Shown: positions 23,157 to 35,070, counted from the first letter of the stretch. The stretch: 64,000 bases of DNA from Stenopsyche tienmushanensis (GCA_008973525.1 WACJ01000260.1:310001-374000); one strand, 5' to 3'. Numbers and translations are program-made. The notes: generated by a model from the letters alone, not told the origin.

Positions 23157-24753
23157 TATATAAAAATAGCGAATTTCTTTAAGAAAATGTGCAGTCTTAC
23201 ACCTATAATACCTTCAAAAAGGCTAAAAGTCGAGGATAATAAATATTATTTAATTTACTTTGAAATCATTGAATATGTATGAACCATAACATATAATTTC
23301 TATTCGTCCGTACACCATAGTGCTTTGAACTGCGTTTTAAACGCTTTTGGTTTTACCCATGAAAAATTTGATGACGTTAAATGCGGTTACATTACATTTA
23401 TCAATCTCGCAGTCTGCAAAAAGTTGTTTGCTTGATGTTTCTTAACGAATTTGATTCAATTGTTGAGAGCGTCATTGTTGTATCGTATTTGCGATTTTCA
23501 TGCCTGTTTTTTTCCCCCCTCGGATTGATCTTGTCTATGGCAATTTAAATCCTGTCAATATGAAAAAATAAGTACGGAAATTCAGATGAGACATGATAAA
23601 AAATAGATGGCATCATTAGATGAGGTTTTTTTTCTGATTAATATTTCTGGCCTTTGTGAGTTATGATGGCCTCGTTGTAAGGCCCGTGCGCACTCTCTCA
23701 TAAAACACTTTCCCTATGCAGTCCTATGCATGTATGCACTTTATCTTCACGTGAGTTTAAATGGTAATAATTATGGTTATCAGCTTATCTGTATATTCTC
23801 CGAGGCTGTTTAATGTGTGATTTATAGGTAAAGAGCTTTTGAATTTTAATTATATTTATGCATCGTTTTGGTGTACGATATGTGTTATTATAAAGCCTAC
23901 AACGCCGATCGTCTCCAGTCAAATCTATCATTAGCCCCGATCGAATATGGCTGGAAAAATATGAATGCCTCTCGTTGTGATGCTGGGATCGTGTATCGAA
24001 GATTGCCAGTGCTTATCTTCTGTATTTATTTATTGATTGGAAAGTTTCTCGTTTTTCTTCTTGTACGGATTTTATCTCTAAACCAAAATCTGTTGTCCAA
24101 AAGCATATAAATGGATTGACTATTGGTTGTCTTACAACTTTTATAGTTTTTATAGCATTTAGAAACCTAGAATAAAATCAAACAACAACTTTATCTATTT
24201 TTTACTAAAACACAAAATGTGTCTACTTGACCGCTGATAACCCATTGGTTAAACATCAATTATATGTTAATAAAAATAAGCATTTTCTTTTAACTTGAAA
24301 ATAGATACAGATATTCGCAATAGAATCAATCATAATAGTTTAATTGATTATCCTCAAATATTTGCATATCGATTTAGATCTCAGGAAGTCTTACAAAACA
24401 ACAGTTTATGAATATATTCCCGAGCTCAAATGATCAATTTTAAAATATGAAAATGATGATAAAATTAGATATGATTGATAAAGTCATACGCAATTCTTCT
24501 GTTAAAATTTGCTTATTCATTATATTTCATGCTGTGCAACAAATTATGCATAGATGTTTTCATTGAACATGAGGATCGTGATATTCAGATTATATTAGAC
24601 AACTATTAATCGACATTTCATTTAAGAATCACGACATATTATCCGGGATAAATACACACAGTGGTAACGGTTGTCCGAGTTCTATTTTGACATAAATTAT
24701 TTTTAAATCAATATGTGTTAAATACGATGTAAATGTATTATACTCTCCGTTCA
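23157..24753. other. No recognisable gene or repeat
   Basis: One 80-codon + frame (23868-24110) has a hydrophobic C-terminal part but no recognised family. The rest is A+T-rich. Confidence 0.45.
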
Positions 24754-24845
24754 ACCCTCTTAGGGGTGAACATCGATATATCGTCGTTGGCAACACTTGC
24801 GCAAAGTACCAACGACGATATATCGTTAAGTCGTAGTTTAATATT
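24754..24845. repeat. Foldback repeat with perfect 17 bp arms (family B)
   Basis: The arms CGATATATCGTCGTTGG (24774-24790) and CCAACGACGATATATCG (24809-24825) are exact complements around an 18 bp loop. An outer CAACCCTCTTAGGGGTG precedes them. Related pieces lie at 35290-35336 and 40596-40668, the former ending CACTAAGAGGGTTAA, which suggests a piggyBac-like TTAA family. Confidence 0.6.
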
Positions 24846-24913
24846 CACAAAAAAATAATCCTTTCCCTCCTTAAAATAATTTATGATATGTTTGTAAAAA
24901 CCAGATTATTATA

Positions 24914-25418
24914 CAATCAAACTCCTTTTTGTGCGACTTTTTTTGTACGATTTCGAAGTTATGCGATTTTTTTTATTCATAAAGAGTACGTATCGAGATA
25001 TTTTAGATAAAATAGGAAATAATTCATCAACACTAACCGAAATTTGGAAAAAATTATAATTTGGGACTGTGTAAATTATTTTGCATCCGTTATTGCTGAA
25101 TTACGACGACGCCCTTTATTCTGGTTTAGATTTTTGAAAAAGATTTCATTTTTTGCATTATTCCAATGTTTCGACTTTTAAAAATACATTCTCCAATGGG
25201 ATTTCCAAAATTCCAATTACTTGCGGAGCTATAGATAGTGACGCGACAACTTGACCAGTCCTACCATAATGAAATCTTTTAACGCGTTTTTCTCGAAACT
25301 ACCAAAAAATGACAACGCATCTTTACTTTTTTTTATGTAAGTCATAGGTTTTTTTGTGCGAATTCTTTTTGTGCGATTTTCCGCGGAACGAAACTATTGC
25401 ACAAATAAAGTTTAAATG
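24914..25418. mobile_element. 505 bp TA-flanked element (CTCAAACCTC family)
   Basis: The left end CAATCAAACTCCTTTTTGTG pairs with the complement of CACAAATAAAGTTTAAATG on the right, with TA at both edges. Internal text (TTTCTCGAAACTAC, the AAGTTATGCG phrase) is shared with 44150-44745 and 63636-64000. Non-coding. Confidence 0.65.
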
Positions 25419-25570
25419 TATTTAGTTCAATAGTTTATTTACCTATTTCATTGACATGAGGAAATTTAAACTTTCATTGACAGAAGGATTCATAATTATA
25501 TTTTGAAGTAGCAATCAAATGCACAATTGCGACAGTGAATGCGTATTAAAAAAGCTCTCAACTTTAATAT

Positions 25571-26447
25571 TAGGTTGAGTCATAAGTAATTGCCGATTTT
25601 TGTTCAAACATTTATTTAGCTTTAACCAAATAACAGAGCAATATTACTCTATTACATATTCACCATTATTAATAATAACTTAACATGGTGTGGTAAGACA
25701 GATCACCTAAGTTCCAGAATTTTTTGCTGCGTCAACTATATGCGGTTTTGCATTATCATCTAACAGTATGACGTTTTTTCCGATTGAGCGTTTTTCTCGA
25801 CCGCGTTGTTGTTGTTGAGTATATTTATCGGCACTGATTATTTCATTTCGATTTAAAAGCTCGTGGTGGATTATGCTTCAACGATTCTATATTTCATGAA
25901 TATTGACTTTAGGATCCGTTAAAGGAGGTTGATCTTTATCAAGCCACTATCTTTTGCGTACAGCATCATCTTCGTTCATCTTCATTTTTCATCTCCAATA
26001 ATTATTCTGTTTAAAAATGGCTCAATTATTTTCCGCGTGATGAGACTTGTGCCAATGGACATACGATTTTCTTCATGTGACTAAGATTATGTGACACCCA
26101 CACAATCAATTTGCTAACCTTCCCCAATTTTTCCAAGTGTCAGTAAATGGTTGATTGTGATGTATTAAGCTTCCCTTATTAAATGACGTGGATTTTGTTC
26201 CAATAATACCTTTAAAATACCTTCTTCAAAGTCGTACGAGTGACCCACCCTTGGTTCTTCTTTCAGTGTTTAAACTCCCGAACTAATATATCACATATTT
26301 TTGTAGCCTTACCTCTGTTGCCTTGTTTAAACTTCCAAAACATTATATGACAAAAATGCACTTTCATTTTACCGGTAAAAAATACTATAAAATAAGATAT
26401 GACACAGTTAACTATTGTAGAAAGACTGACAGGACTCATACCTATTT
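25571..26447 (-). mobile_element. Third mariner, heavily decayed
   Basis: The left end TAGGTTGAGTCATAAGTAAT resembles mariner tips. The right end is only guessed from ACTCATACCTA at about 26435-26447. The minus strand keeps isolated transposase blocks: a start near FWKFKQGNRGKATKI, then LEKLGKVSKL, IIGDEKW (first Asp region) and DDNAKPH (second Asp region). Many stops and frameshifts separate them. Confidence 0.7.
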
Positions 26448-27258
26448 AATGATACCCTATACTCACCAATTCAGATAACTCATCATGGGTAAAACCGGGT
26501 AAATAAAACGACTTCTTTTCGTCGGCAACTATTTAAGACTCAAGCTGATACTTTAAGCATTTTGATTTAAATTAATTTGAAAATCCATTCAACATTTGAT
26601 TTGACAATAATTCTCACTTTTTAAATATTTTTTTCATGAATAATATTAAATCACGTCAAATTGCATCGGCATTAAAAGTGTCAAAGTGTTCAATTTATCT
26701 CCATTCCAATTTAATTGCTGGACTGATAACTCTAAATATATTTTAAAGTTTTTTGTTTGTTTGCAAAATTCAAACATGACCATTCTTTTTACCTCTTTAA
26801 AGTGTGAAAACTGCGGAAGAAACATATTTTTTTAAACAAATTTGGACATGATGCAGTTCTTCATTCATCGTCAAATGTTCAAATAGGAGTTCCAAATGGC
26901 ATTTTATGTTAATCGAATTTCGATGTTTTATGGGAATATGCATATTTTCCACAGGGCATAAAATTTTCTGCAAATAATAGATAGGGAATAATTTATGGAT
27001 AGTTCCACAAAGGTCAAGCCGTTGACAATAATGGTATGAGGCTTCAAGGTCGATCCCAGGCTAGGACAAAGGATCCTTTTTGCTGTTTTATTGGAGCTGG
27101 TATGCTGCACGAATTTGTCGGCGGGGAGAGGTCGTCAGATCGTCTGAAAGGATGCGAGGAGGATGCGAGAGGATGTGAGATGAAAACCGAGACGTTAGAT
27201 TTAACCTAGCCGCCGAGAATGAACGTAAATCAATCGACTAAAGATTATCGCTGCTTAC
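26448..27258. other. No confirmed gene
   Basis: A minus-strand acceptor-like TATTATTTGCAG at about 26965-26976 is followed by a frame open for some 57 codons, but its phase does not join the exon candidate at 27379-27259. A small GGATGCGAG-type tandem sits near 27145-27180. Confidence 0.35.
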
Positions 27259-27379
27259 CTGGCATCGGGGTCCCTTCATATCTCCCGCGAGCTGGTGCCG
27301 AGTTGTTCGCGTCGAAGAATATCAATCCCGGCGTATGAATAGTGCTTTGAGGGTTATTCGAATCGTTGCTAATGCCCAT
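27259..27379 (-). CDS. Tentative first coding exon, unknown protein
   Basis: The minus strand has an ATG at 27379, 40 codons plus one base, then a strong donor (CCAG followed by GTAAGC). The peptide begins MGISNDSNNPQSTIH and ends ARGRYEGTPMP. The stretch is richer in G+C than its surroundings. I do not recognise the protein. There is no hydrophobic segment or known motif, and no partner exon was found. It could be a chance frame beside a chance donor. Confidence 0.22.
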
Positions 27380-28330
27380 ACGCACGTGTATCTACAAATC
27401 ATTTTCCAACAGCAAACGATTCGTCTTTTTTATTCTTCATTGTTCCACACCAAGCCTACCTGCGAGCACTTCTCTTGCCTCGCAATCCTGTATTTTTTTT
27501 TACTTCACAACATAAGCGCAAAAATCAAGGTGGTCTTCCAGATGAATAAATGCAGATATTTGTCAATATCTTACAGCAATTTTAACATCAAAAAATTTTT
27601 TTGCTTTTCATAATAAATTAGTATTAACCCTGGTTTATTTTATTGATGTAATTCACATATCTATAATACATGAAACAAATATAATATTGATGCCTTTTTT
27701 GAATGAGACTTTTAAAGCGCCATCCAATAACAAGAAAAAAAAAACAAGAAGCTCAATTACTATAGATGTTTTAGTGCTCAACAACCATTTGAATGCAAAG
27801 CAGTTCACACGTTTTGTTCTTGCCGTCACATTACCATAACGAAAAGAGATTCAACTTAAGCTTAAAGATAAGATTTAGTCCCGACCAAATAAATCAACAA
27901 TAATCGCAGAGCATGAGTTCCCTTATGTTCATTTTGAATATTCATATTCGTCCGTTAGTTTTCAAACAAATCTTCCATGAACAAATGTAACAATGGTGTT
28001 GTACAACAGTTATTTAGGGATTGAACGGCTTCGATGTTTGAGTTATTGTGATTTATTCATCGATCACGTATTGCATCTAGGAAATATTCTCCAGCCCATT
28101 GTAATAAGCCTGCATATTTTCATATAAACGTCTAAAATTCTTAGAATCGCGAGACTTGCCTGTATCGATAGTTCATAAAAATTCGATTACCCTGTAGGTA
28201 ACCTCGTTAAACCAATAAATATCGCTAATTATTAATGTATAATTAAAACTTATACTTTATCGTCGCAAAACGCATTCTAAATTAAGCATTTAAGAATGCT
28301 GATTTAAGTAATCTAACATATAAAAATCAA
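27380..28330. other. No recognisable gene
   Basis: One 92-codon + frame at 27335-27613 is A+T-driven and hydrophobic without a known domain. Nothing else was seen. Confidence 0.45.
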
Positions 28331-28511
28331 TGTTTGTTTGTTCCGTATTTAATGCGCTTCCATATCGTTCATCCGATTGCGATAAAACTCTGTCAGCTTA
28401 CTGTTTACACTTGCGGGAATAACATAGGCATAGTAAAAATATTGTATGGATGTTGGCGCATATTGGTTTGATGAAATGAAATTTGGGCTGCGGGGACGGG
28501 GAGAGAAAGGA
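28331..28511 (+). repeat. Partial second copy of the 17772 repeat (possible Helitron)
   Basis: Aligns with the first about 190 bp of 17772-18057, sharing ATATCGTTCATC, ATTGCGATAAAACT and GGCATAGTAAAAATATTGTA. The 3' hairpin and CTAG end are missing. Confidence 0.6.
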
Positions 28512-29924
28512 TGCTCTGTCTGAAGTGGGTACCGCGTTTGCTCACGGTCGATCAAAAACTACAACGCGTCCAAAATTCAGAGCGTTGTTTGGAGCTGTTT
28601 CAGCGCAATAAAAATGATTTTTTATTTCAACTGGTAAGGTTTTGGCTTCTATATTTTGGTATTTTATTCATTGATTACCTTGGAAAAGGAAGAACCATTA
28701 ATGGCGAATATTATATGGCGTTATTGATGTGTGTTTACTTAAGAAATTGCAAAAAATGTAAAGGGAATATTATCCTACGAACTTATTGAGTGAGACTCGG
28801 ACAACATATGATGCACATGGACTTTTATCAATATGATTTGACATTTTTATCAGGACTTGCGATTGTGCAATTGTATAGTTATGGCTGTCTCCAGTCTAAT
28901 AGGATAACTGAACTTACTGGACAGGTACATATTACTTGTCACAGAATTCCTTCTTTGTACAGTTTTATTAATTGGCGTGCATGACACGTTGGTTGCTCTG
29001 ACCATATGAAAATTACGGTGTTCTGGTATCTCGATACGCCCACAAAGAAAATTTGCTACAATTAGCCAAAGCTGTCGACATCCTCCAGCATCATGTCTCA
29101 TTGTGGGTCCAAGCGTTTCTGCAAGCGCTCGATTCCACCCCTTGACTGCTGAGCCGTCTAGCGTTGACCACCGCGCATCCTTTATTCCAGCGGCTGCATA
29201 ATATATATATACGACTCCAAGGATCTCGGATACTCACATCTGCATTGTTTATTACCATAAAATAATATTGCATTTTGTTCACGCGTCCAGGCGGGAGCTG
29301 GCAGATAAATAAATCATGAAAGTGGTTGCTTCGCGCCAGCATTCCGTATCCATGGAGCACAATCATAAGTTTGTATTCAATTATCCGGGCTCGGACAACG
29401 CGCCTGGATTCCATTATTATTTCCATACGTCCGATAGAGCGATTCAATATCTGGGTGCCGCGTGTTAACACCTTCAGCCACCAGCCCCGCTTTGTGCAGG
29501 ATCACAGTGTCTTTTATTACGTAAATTCCAAGCGTATGCGAGGAGTCCAGCACGAAGGCACGCATTTCCCATAATTTACAATGGCGATATGATTGATTGT
29601 TTGTAATAATCAATCGTAGCCTCAACCCGGGGTCAGCAACACGTGACTCATAGTCGCGTGCAGCTCTCCAACAATCTACGTGCACTCTGTGAAAAGTTAA
29701 TGACGATCGCTGCAGACCGCTTTACTGCGAGGAACAAAACTTTTATTGATGCCTATGCATGATCGAGGGGCGAATTCGTGCAACTTGAATATGAACTTCG
29801 AATTCCGATAATGAACCCTCGGATTGGCTATTTTGAAGGGTCAATCAGATATCATACAGAGGAAGAACATACTCTCCAAGAGTATCGTCAGTTCATCATT
29901 GTGTTTGTACGATAAAAATATGCC
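28512..29924. other. No confirmed gene; G+C-richer patch at 29090-29700
   Basis: Frames of up to 126 codons (29471-29091) and 102 codons (29685-29377) overlap on the minus strand, with others on the plus strand. None shows a known domain, so they probably reflect reduced stop density. An unrecognised exon cannot be excluded. Confidence 0.4.
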
Positions 29925-30097
29925 TTAACCTGTATGGTAGGATGATCACCTATTTGCGATCGAATTTCAATGATTCAGAAAGAGCCTTCTTATACATTGA
30001 GCTCAGAGAGCGACAGAGATAAATAAAACGTAGCACAGTTCAGTAACTGTGCATTTTAAGAAATTACCGAATACTGTGTGTTATAGACACTGTTTAT
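29925..30097 (+). repeat. piggyBac-like MITE, family A, copy 5 (rearranged)
   Basis: Starts TTAACCTGTATGGTAGGATG with the family phrase TATTTGCGATCGAATTTCA, then jumps to CCGAATACTGTGTGTTATAG and ACTGTTTATTCATTTA. It stops where the piggyBac remnant at 30103 begins. Confidence 0.65.
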
Positions 30098-30102
30098 TCA
30101 TT

Positions 30103-30770
30103 TAACTCGTTCGTCGCTGCGTGCACCAGATATGCTCGACGGGCGTTCCCTTCGTGGAGGTCCCGTCGCGTAAATTTGGTGGACGTTTTCTTCCTCCGTT
30201 TAAATACGATTTAACACGTTATTTCATTTCTATTTAATGGAATTAGCACACGCAAATATAAAATAAACATAATATAAACAAAACATATTGTATATAACAT
30301 ATAAGACATAAAATTAAGGTTAAAATAAAATATAACATTGTATTATGTAGCATGGTATTTATTAAAACAATTCAAACATATATGCGGTCGGTGATTTTGG
30401 ATAATTAAGATAATATGTTTAGACCTGGCGATCAAGAATTTATCTCATCTTTTTGTAACAAAGAGTACAATTCCTTCTATTAGATTTGTCTTGCAGATAT
30501 TTATGAATTACTAAACAGTGAAAAGATTTTTTAGTTTTCTTCTTTTCATTGTCGGGCCTAGCATTTTCCAACCACAATTCCCGGAATTTTCTGATTTGAG
30601 TATAAAAAAAATATTGATGTGTTTGCAGAAAAAGTATGCTTTTCAACCGATTGAAGGTTCTAGGGTAAGTGCAGTGAAATCTTAAATAGTTTCCGTAAAA
30701 GCGAATCCAGCGTCTCACAGTTACGTATTTCTATAACGACTTACAATGACTTACAAACCTTCTTTTTAAA
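30103..30770 (-). mobile_element. piggyBac element remnant
   Basis: A TTAA followed by CTCGTTCGTCGCTGCGTG marks one end, typical of piggyBac-like tips. The minus-strand protein relic at 30718-30440 supports the family. No opposite terminus was located, so the right limit is approximate. Confidence 0.5.
30440..30718 (-). pseudogene. piggyBac transposase C-terminal end, probable fragment
   Basis: About 92 codons end with HKYLQDKSNRRNCTLCYKKMR. That resembles the start of the cysteine-rich zinc-binding tail of piggyBac transposases (an R-R-x-C-x-x-C-Y-K pattern), which helps bind the transposon ends. Upstream text is too diverged to place, and the DDE/D core is not visible. The neighbouring TTAA terminus at 30103 lies on the expected 3' side. 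This could represent the autonomous family behind the TTAA MITEs, but tip similarity is limited. Confidence 0.45.
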
Positions 30771-30949
30771 ATGTCTTCCAGGTGACAACTGTCTAAATAA
30801 GATCTCGAAATTGCATTCCTACCCTTGTCTGTTCCCACTTGTTTATCTTCACTTTGTTTTCCTTATTTTGGCCAATGATAGAGTAATTGTTGAAGTTTAT
30901 CGATCTAAGATAAAGTGTATCGTGAGAAACAACACTGATTCAGGCTGGG

Positions 30950-31075
30950 CAACGAGAGTGTTAAATATAAGCTTTATACGCGCTGCTGCGGTTCTGACAG
31001 ATTAGTCGATTTATACAGATGATAAGTGGCGGACAAGCAAGTATAGCATCTAAGACTATGAAGATTTTAAATTAG
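30950..31075 (+). repeat. piggyBac-like MITE, family A, copy 6 (internal fragment)
   Basis: Carries AGCTTTATACGCGCTGCTGC, GATGATAAGTGGCGGACAAG and TATAGCATCTAAGACTATGA in family order. Both termini are missing. Confidence 0.65.
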
Positions 31076-32644
31076 AAGAAAAATAGAATTTAGAAAAAAG
31101 GGTTAAAAGAAGTCATCTTTACACGTAAAAAACAATGGAGATAAATTAAATATATTAATTATGGACTTACTTATATTGCTAATATCGAATTTTTTTTATA
31201 GAAAATCCGTTGAAAGTTCCTTTTGTTCCTCATCTACAGAAACGCTAATTCTGTCATCTTCGACCGTATATTATTTCATGCTCCTTTCAAAAATTTCTCG
31301 GTCACCTCAATCCAGGAAAGAGTGAATTTGTGTACAGCATCCACAATATTTTAGTCTTTATTAAATTCTATAAAAATATTAATACTATCAAAGATCTTAA
31401 TATTAACGCCGCAAGTACTAATCGACTGTGAACGATCGTCCGGCTATGACACACATGTTGTGTCATCGATCATTATTTCTCTAAGCTGAATTAGCAACAG
31501 AGCTATGTTATCAGCATATTGATTATTTGTAGATTTCCGTTTATACCGTTGGATTGAAGAAAATATCCTTTAAACATTTATTATTAAATTTAATATCACT
31601 AATCCATTTTGTATCCATATGCAATAAGAGCTCCCCACGATTCACATTCTTGTGGTGATGTCCGGAACCTAAGACTTTATAATCTGCTTCTACGAATAGA
31701 ATTTACTAATTTGAATGCAGCATTCATCACATTTGAATCTAATATTTTCGATCGCAACTATGCTGTTAGAAAATGCAGCGACCGCCTATACTACTTTAAA
31801 ATATCATCAATGTTATTCTTGTGGACATTCAGTGTTATCGATTTTTTTTTTATTGGTATATAGAAAAATATATGTATATGCTTAATGATGAGCAGAATCT
31901 GTATTCAAGGGGTTAAAAGCATATTGGAAGTTATTGAGTTTAAGAGAGCAGTATGTGGGAAGGATGAGCTGACCACATGGATTAACCACAGATTATTACA
32001 GACAATGGAATTGATTTTTTTACGGGAGTAAAATAATTATGTCATAAGAGAAATCTTTACAAATACAAGAGTTAGTCTTGAATTCCATGTAATCAATGGA
32101 AAAATCAAGGTTATTCAAGGAATAAATACAATATTCATTTAAAAACATACAAGAATTGAACAATACTGAAGATCTGCCGTCTGTACGCCAATTTTAACCA
32201 AAAATGATATGATCCCTGTGCCCTATTCTCCCAATCTTACCCTCTGCGACTTTGTTTTATCAAAGAACTTTTAAAGCCATATTTTGAAATAAGATAAAGT
32301 AAAAAAACCTATAATGATAAGTATATTATGATTAAAACAGATCATAGGGGTTTGCTTGGATCACCATTGCTTATTGCATTGTATCATAGCATGTTGGTGT
32401 AAATAATGATGTGTTGCATAGATCATTTGCTATTTTATATTGGATTCATGTTATATATCTTCATGCATATTTAAAATCCAGCTATTTGTACTGAAGACTA
32501 AATTAGCACCCTTCCATCGGATAATGCGAAACGTTGACAATGACGCAAGAGATAGCCGTGAATGAAAACCCATCGATACATGCACCCGATTGCTCTCGTT
32601 CATAGAAAATAACATGTAATTACTTTAACGGTGATCTGTCTCAG
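31076..32644. other. No recognisable gene or repeat
   Basis: A+T-rich. One 84-codon + frame (31609-31863) ends in a hydrophobic run, with no family recognised. Confidence 0.45.
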
Positions 32645-32991
32645 GTCTTACATCGCCACAGGAGGCTTTGACGAAGCTCCGTAAAAATCAGCAAGGAAGA
32701 CATCGATTATGCATTCACCACAGGAAGTGGCACTTCCTCGGGGAACTTTGCACATCGGCGAGGAGCATAAATTGCAAAAGGTCGAAAATTCTCACGCTCA
32801 GTCAACAGCTGTGCAGATACGAATACAAAGCTAGATTAATTGAGCGTCGGTCGAGGATACTGTTGCGAAAAGTACCAACAAAGGGCCCACGGTCGCGTTT
32901 GGCGCCGTTAAGTCCAAAGCACCTACAGAACCATTACCTCCGCCACTCTCGCAATGCACAAAGACTGTCATCAGGCTTTGTGCCTTAAATT
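32645..32991 (+). other. Unassigned open frame behind a splice-acceptor-like site
   Basis: CTGTCTCAG at 32636-32644 resembles an acceptor. From there one frame stays open for about 115 codons to a TAA at 32989-32991. The peptide is very basic (for example RRSRILLRKVPTKGPRSR) with no recognised domain. Local G+C is higher than average. It could be a terminal coding exon, part of a UTR, or chance. Confidence 0.25.
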
Positions 32992-34077
32992 ACCCCAAGG
33001 AATTTCCCAAGACAATTACCAGAAAACCCGTGAACTTACGGATGGGAATGACTTCCTCATAACGTTTAATCAATTATGCTGTTTTTCAGCGTGATGGACT
33101 GTTATTCGCGTGTACTATCAATTTTAACATCGTCTTATAGCGCTCAATTTATAGCGTTCATTTTCTAAGAAAGCTTGTTTTTGCATGAATATCCTCTTGA
33201 CTTTTTTTCATCACTCACCCAAGAAGAAGCGTCTTTAAGCTGCTGCTAAATTTCGCACCTTTAACGTTTAACCCTTTTAGAGCCGACCGAAAAATTGTAC
33301 CTGAGCGGTGAATAAATTTTGTTGAAAATCATCAGAAAAAATGGTGATAACAATTTTCTTTTTTACATAGTAAGAATCATTTTTGGTCATAATTTGATAT
33401 AGAACATATAATATAAAACATTTTGGAGAATCTATAACAAAATCAATGTTGAAATGAAATAGTTTGACAAAACTAAATGATAATTCCATGAACATGCGTG
33501 AACTGTGTCCATGGACCCTTTCTTAACTCCGGTCAGTTTCTTTTTTCTTGATAAGGCTCATAATTACAGTAAATTCACGTTTTACTAAATAGAAAGACGG
33601 AAAATCAATCGACAACTACTTTACAGTGACCCAAAATGCAGGATATAAAATTAGTGTTTTTTATAACCATAATTTGTGGAATCCTTGTTCAAACATTGGT
33701 TTCAACTCTTCGTTTGTAGATACGTCAATAAATTGCTCCTGCATTCGTATGGATTCATTTGAATTTGTGGATCTACTTGCAATAGGATCCAGCACGCAAT
33801 TGGGGAAAACCAAGTGAAGATCTCGATATCTTCAAATCTTTGGCTGATGTATGAAGAGTCATTCGTCAGAAAAATATAGAAACTGAAAATATTCTCAACT
33901 CCCCAAGTTTCTTATGGAGAAAACGTCTTGCAACAAGTGCAGCAATCTTTTTAGTCTTCGACGCACCAAAGCTCTTCCTTAAATTTCGCGGCACATCAAA
34001 AGCTCAAATAGTAGATATTGATTTGATACACAAATTTTACAATATTTAAAAAAAAAATTATTTCATAAGTATACATA
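32992..34077. other. No gene; possible TTAA-type terminus at about 33268
   Basis: TTAACCCTTTTAGAGCCGACCG near 33268 resembles a piggyBac-like tip, but a matching partner terminus (perhaps near 33525, TTAACTCCGGTCAG) is unconvincing. Otherwise A+T-rich. Confidence 0.35.
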
Positions 34078-34180
34078 TGAGGTATGTTTATAAAGTAAGT
34101 GTACTAATATTTTTTTAGAAAATTATATTTGAAAAATACAGAATATTATTGATACATTTGTTGATCATTTTTCTACATAA

Positions 34181-34310
34181 ACTCCATCCCATTCAATGCA
34201 CGTGGTGAACCATGGCACAAGCTTCTTTAAGCCCTCTTCGAAGAACTCTCCCGTCAGCTAGCATCCCAATCAAATGAGTCCAAGAGTACCTTGGTGGCAA
34301 GGGAATCTTG
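34181..34310 (-). pseudogene. mariner transposase C-terminal tail
   Basis: The minus strand reads GEFFEEGLKKLVPWFTTCIE then WDGVYVEK and a stop, the usual end of mariner transposases. The preceding catalytic section (second and third Asp) is absent, replaced by the inserted retrotransposon fragment. Confidence 0.8.
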
Positions 34311-34770
34311 CATAAGACACCCTGGGTTTGATCCCAGGGTAGTGTTAGATTCTTACTGACTAAACCTTTCCCTTGTTCTTCTCTGCCCCCCGATATTTTT
34401 TCCACATTACTTCAGGAGGACAGGTAGTCTGGCCTTGGGTAATTATATTATTATTATTAATTCCTATTCTTATGTTCGGAGAGGCGCTCTACGCCTCTCT
34501 CTTTCACTGCCATCTTTGGCGCTCAGATTTTCTTCAACGTAATCGCGCCAAAGGTCCCAGTTCTTCTTGCTTGCTATCGTGCTGTGGACCATGTTGTCAA
34601 CGTTGAGCTCAACTACCTCGAGTGCTTGATCTAGCAGTTTTCTCTGGGGTGCCCAAGCCTCACAGGCAGTGATGGTGTGCTCTGCGTCATCGACCTCCGC
34701 TTAGCAATAGTGGCATGTTGCGGATGCCTTGATGGCTTGGTGGTATGCAAGAAGCCCACTCTTCTTGTCA
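34285..34770 (-). mobile_element. R1-clade non-LTR retrotransposon 3' fragment
   Basis: The minus-strand frame carries CHYC...AEVDDAEHTITAC, the C-x2-C/H/C zinc-knuckle block at the C-terminus of R1-clade ORF2. It continues VVELNVDNMVHSTIASKKNW and DYVEENLSAKDGSEREA to a stop at 34491-34489. A stop codon interrupts it just after CHYC. The 3' untranslated part (GATTCTTACTGACTAAACCT) is shared with 54240-54960. Reverse transcriptase and endonuclease are absent, as in a 5'-truncated insertion. Confidence 0.75.
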
Positions 34771-35070
34771 GTATTCCCCATTTTTTATTCTGAACGCTCC
34801 TTTTAAGTTTTTTAGGATCTCACAATATTTTTATGTATTAATGGTCTCCCCTTGAGGCGGAAATTCGACCAAAATGATCCCTTTGGGTCCCAAAACACTG
34901 AGGCCATGAATTTTTGTCCGAATTGTGTAAAAGCTCAGATAATCCTCACCTTCCAATTCAAGTCGCTCAAGAAACTCACGGGCGCTATTGACCCGCTCGC
35001 ATTTGGTGGAATTTCTTACCGACATCTTTCCCGCAACTGGATACTACAACGTAAGTTTACATACTACCGT
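34771..35070 (-). pseudogene. mariner transposase N-terminal and middle pieces, internally deleted
   Basis: From ATG at about 35025 the frame reads MSVRNSTKCERVN, then directly SAREFLERLELEGEDYLS, then GPKGIILVEFPPQGETINT, a stop, and KYCEILKNLK. The helix-turn-helix domains and the first catalytic Asp block (GDETW) have been deleted between these pieces. The copy was therefore already non-autonomous apart from the R1 insertion. Confidence 0.8.

Noticed and set aside
23868..24110. An 80-codon frame with a hydrophobic tail as a small membrane protein.
   Set aside because: The hydrophobicity comes from T-rich codons, and no relatives or start context were recognised.
26928..26976. An acceptor-like site with an open frame as the second exon after 27379-27259.
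   Set aside because: The phase does not match the candidate donor, and the spliced reading would hit a stop after about 20 codons.
29091..29685. Overlapping minus-strand frames of 126 and 102 codons as a gene.
   Set aside because: Open frames occur on both strands together, and neither peptide shows a recognisable domain or start context.
33268..33530. A further piggyBac-like MITE between TTAACCCTTTTAGAGCC and TTAACTCCGGTCAG.
   Set aside because: The two ends are not inverted repeats of one another, and no second copy was seen in the window.
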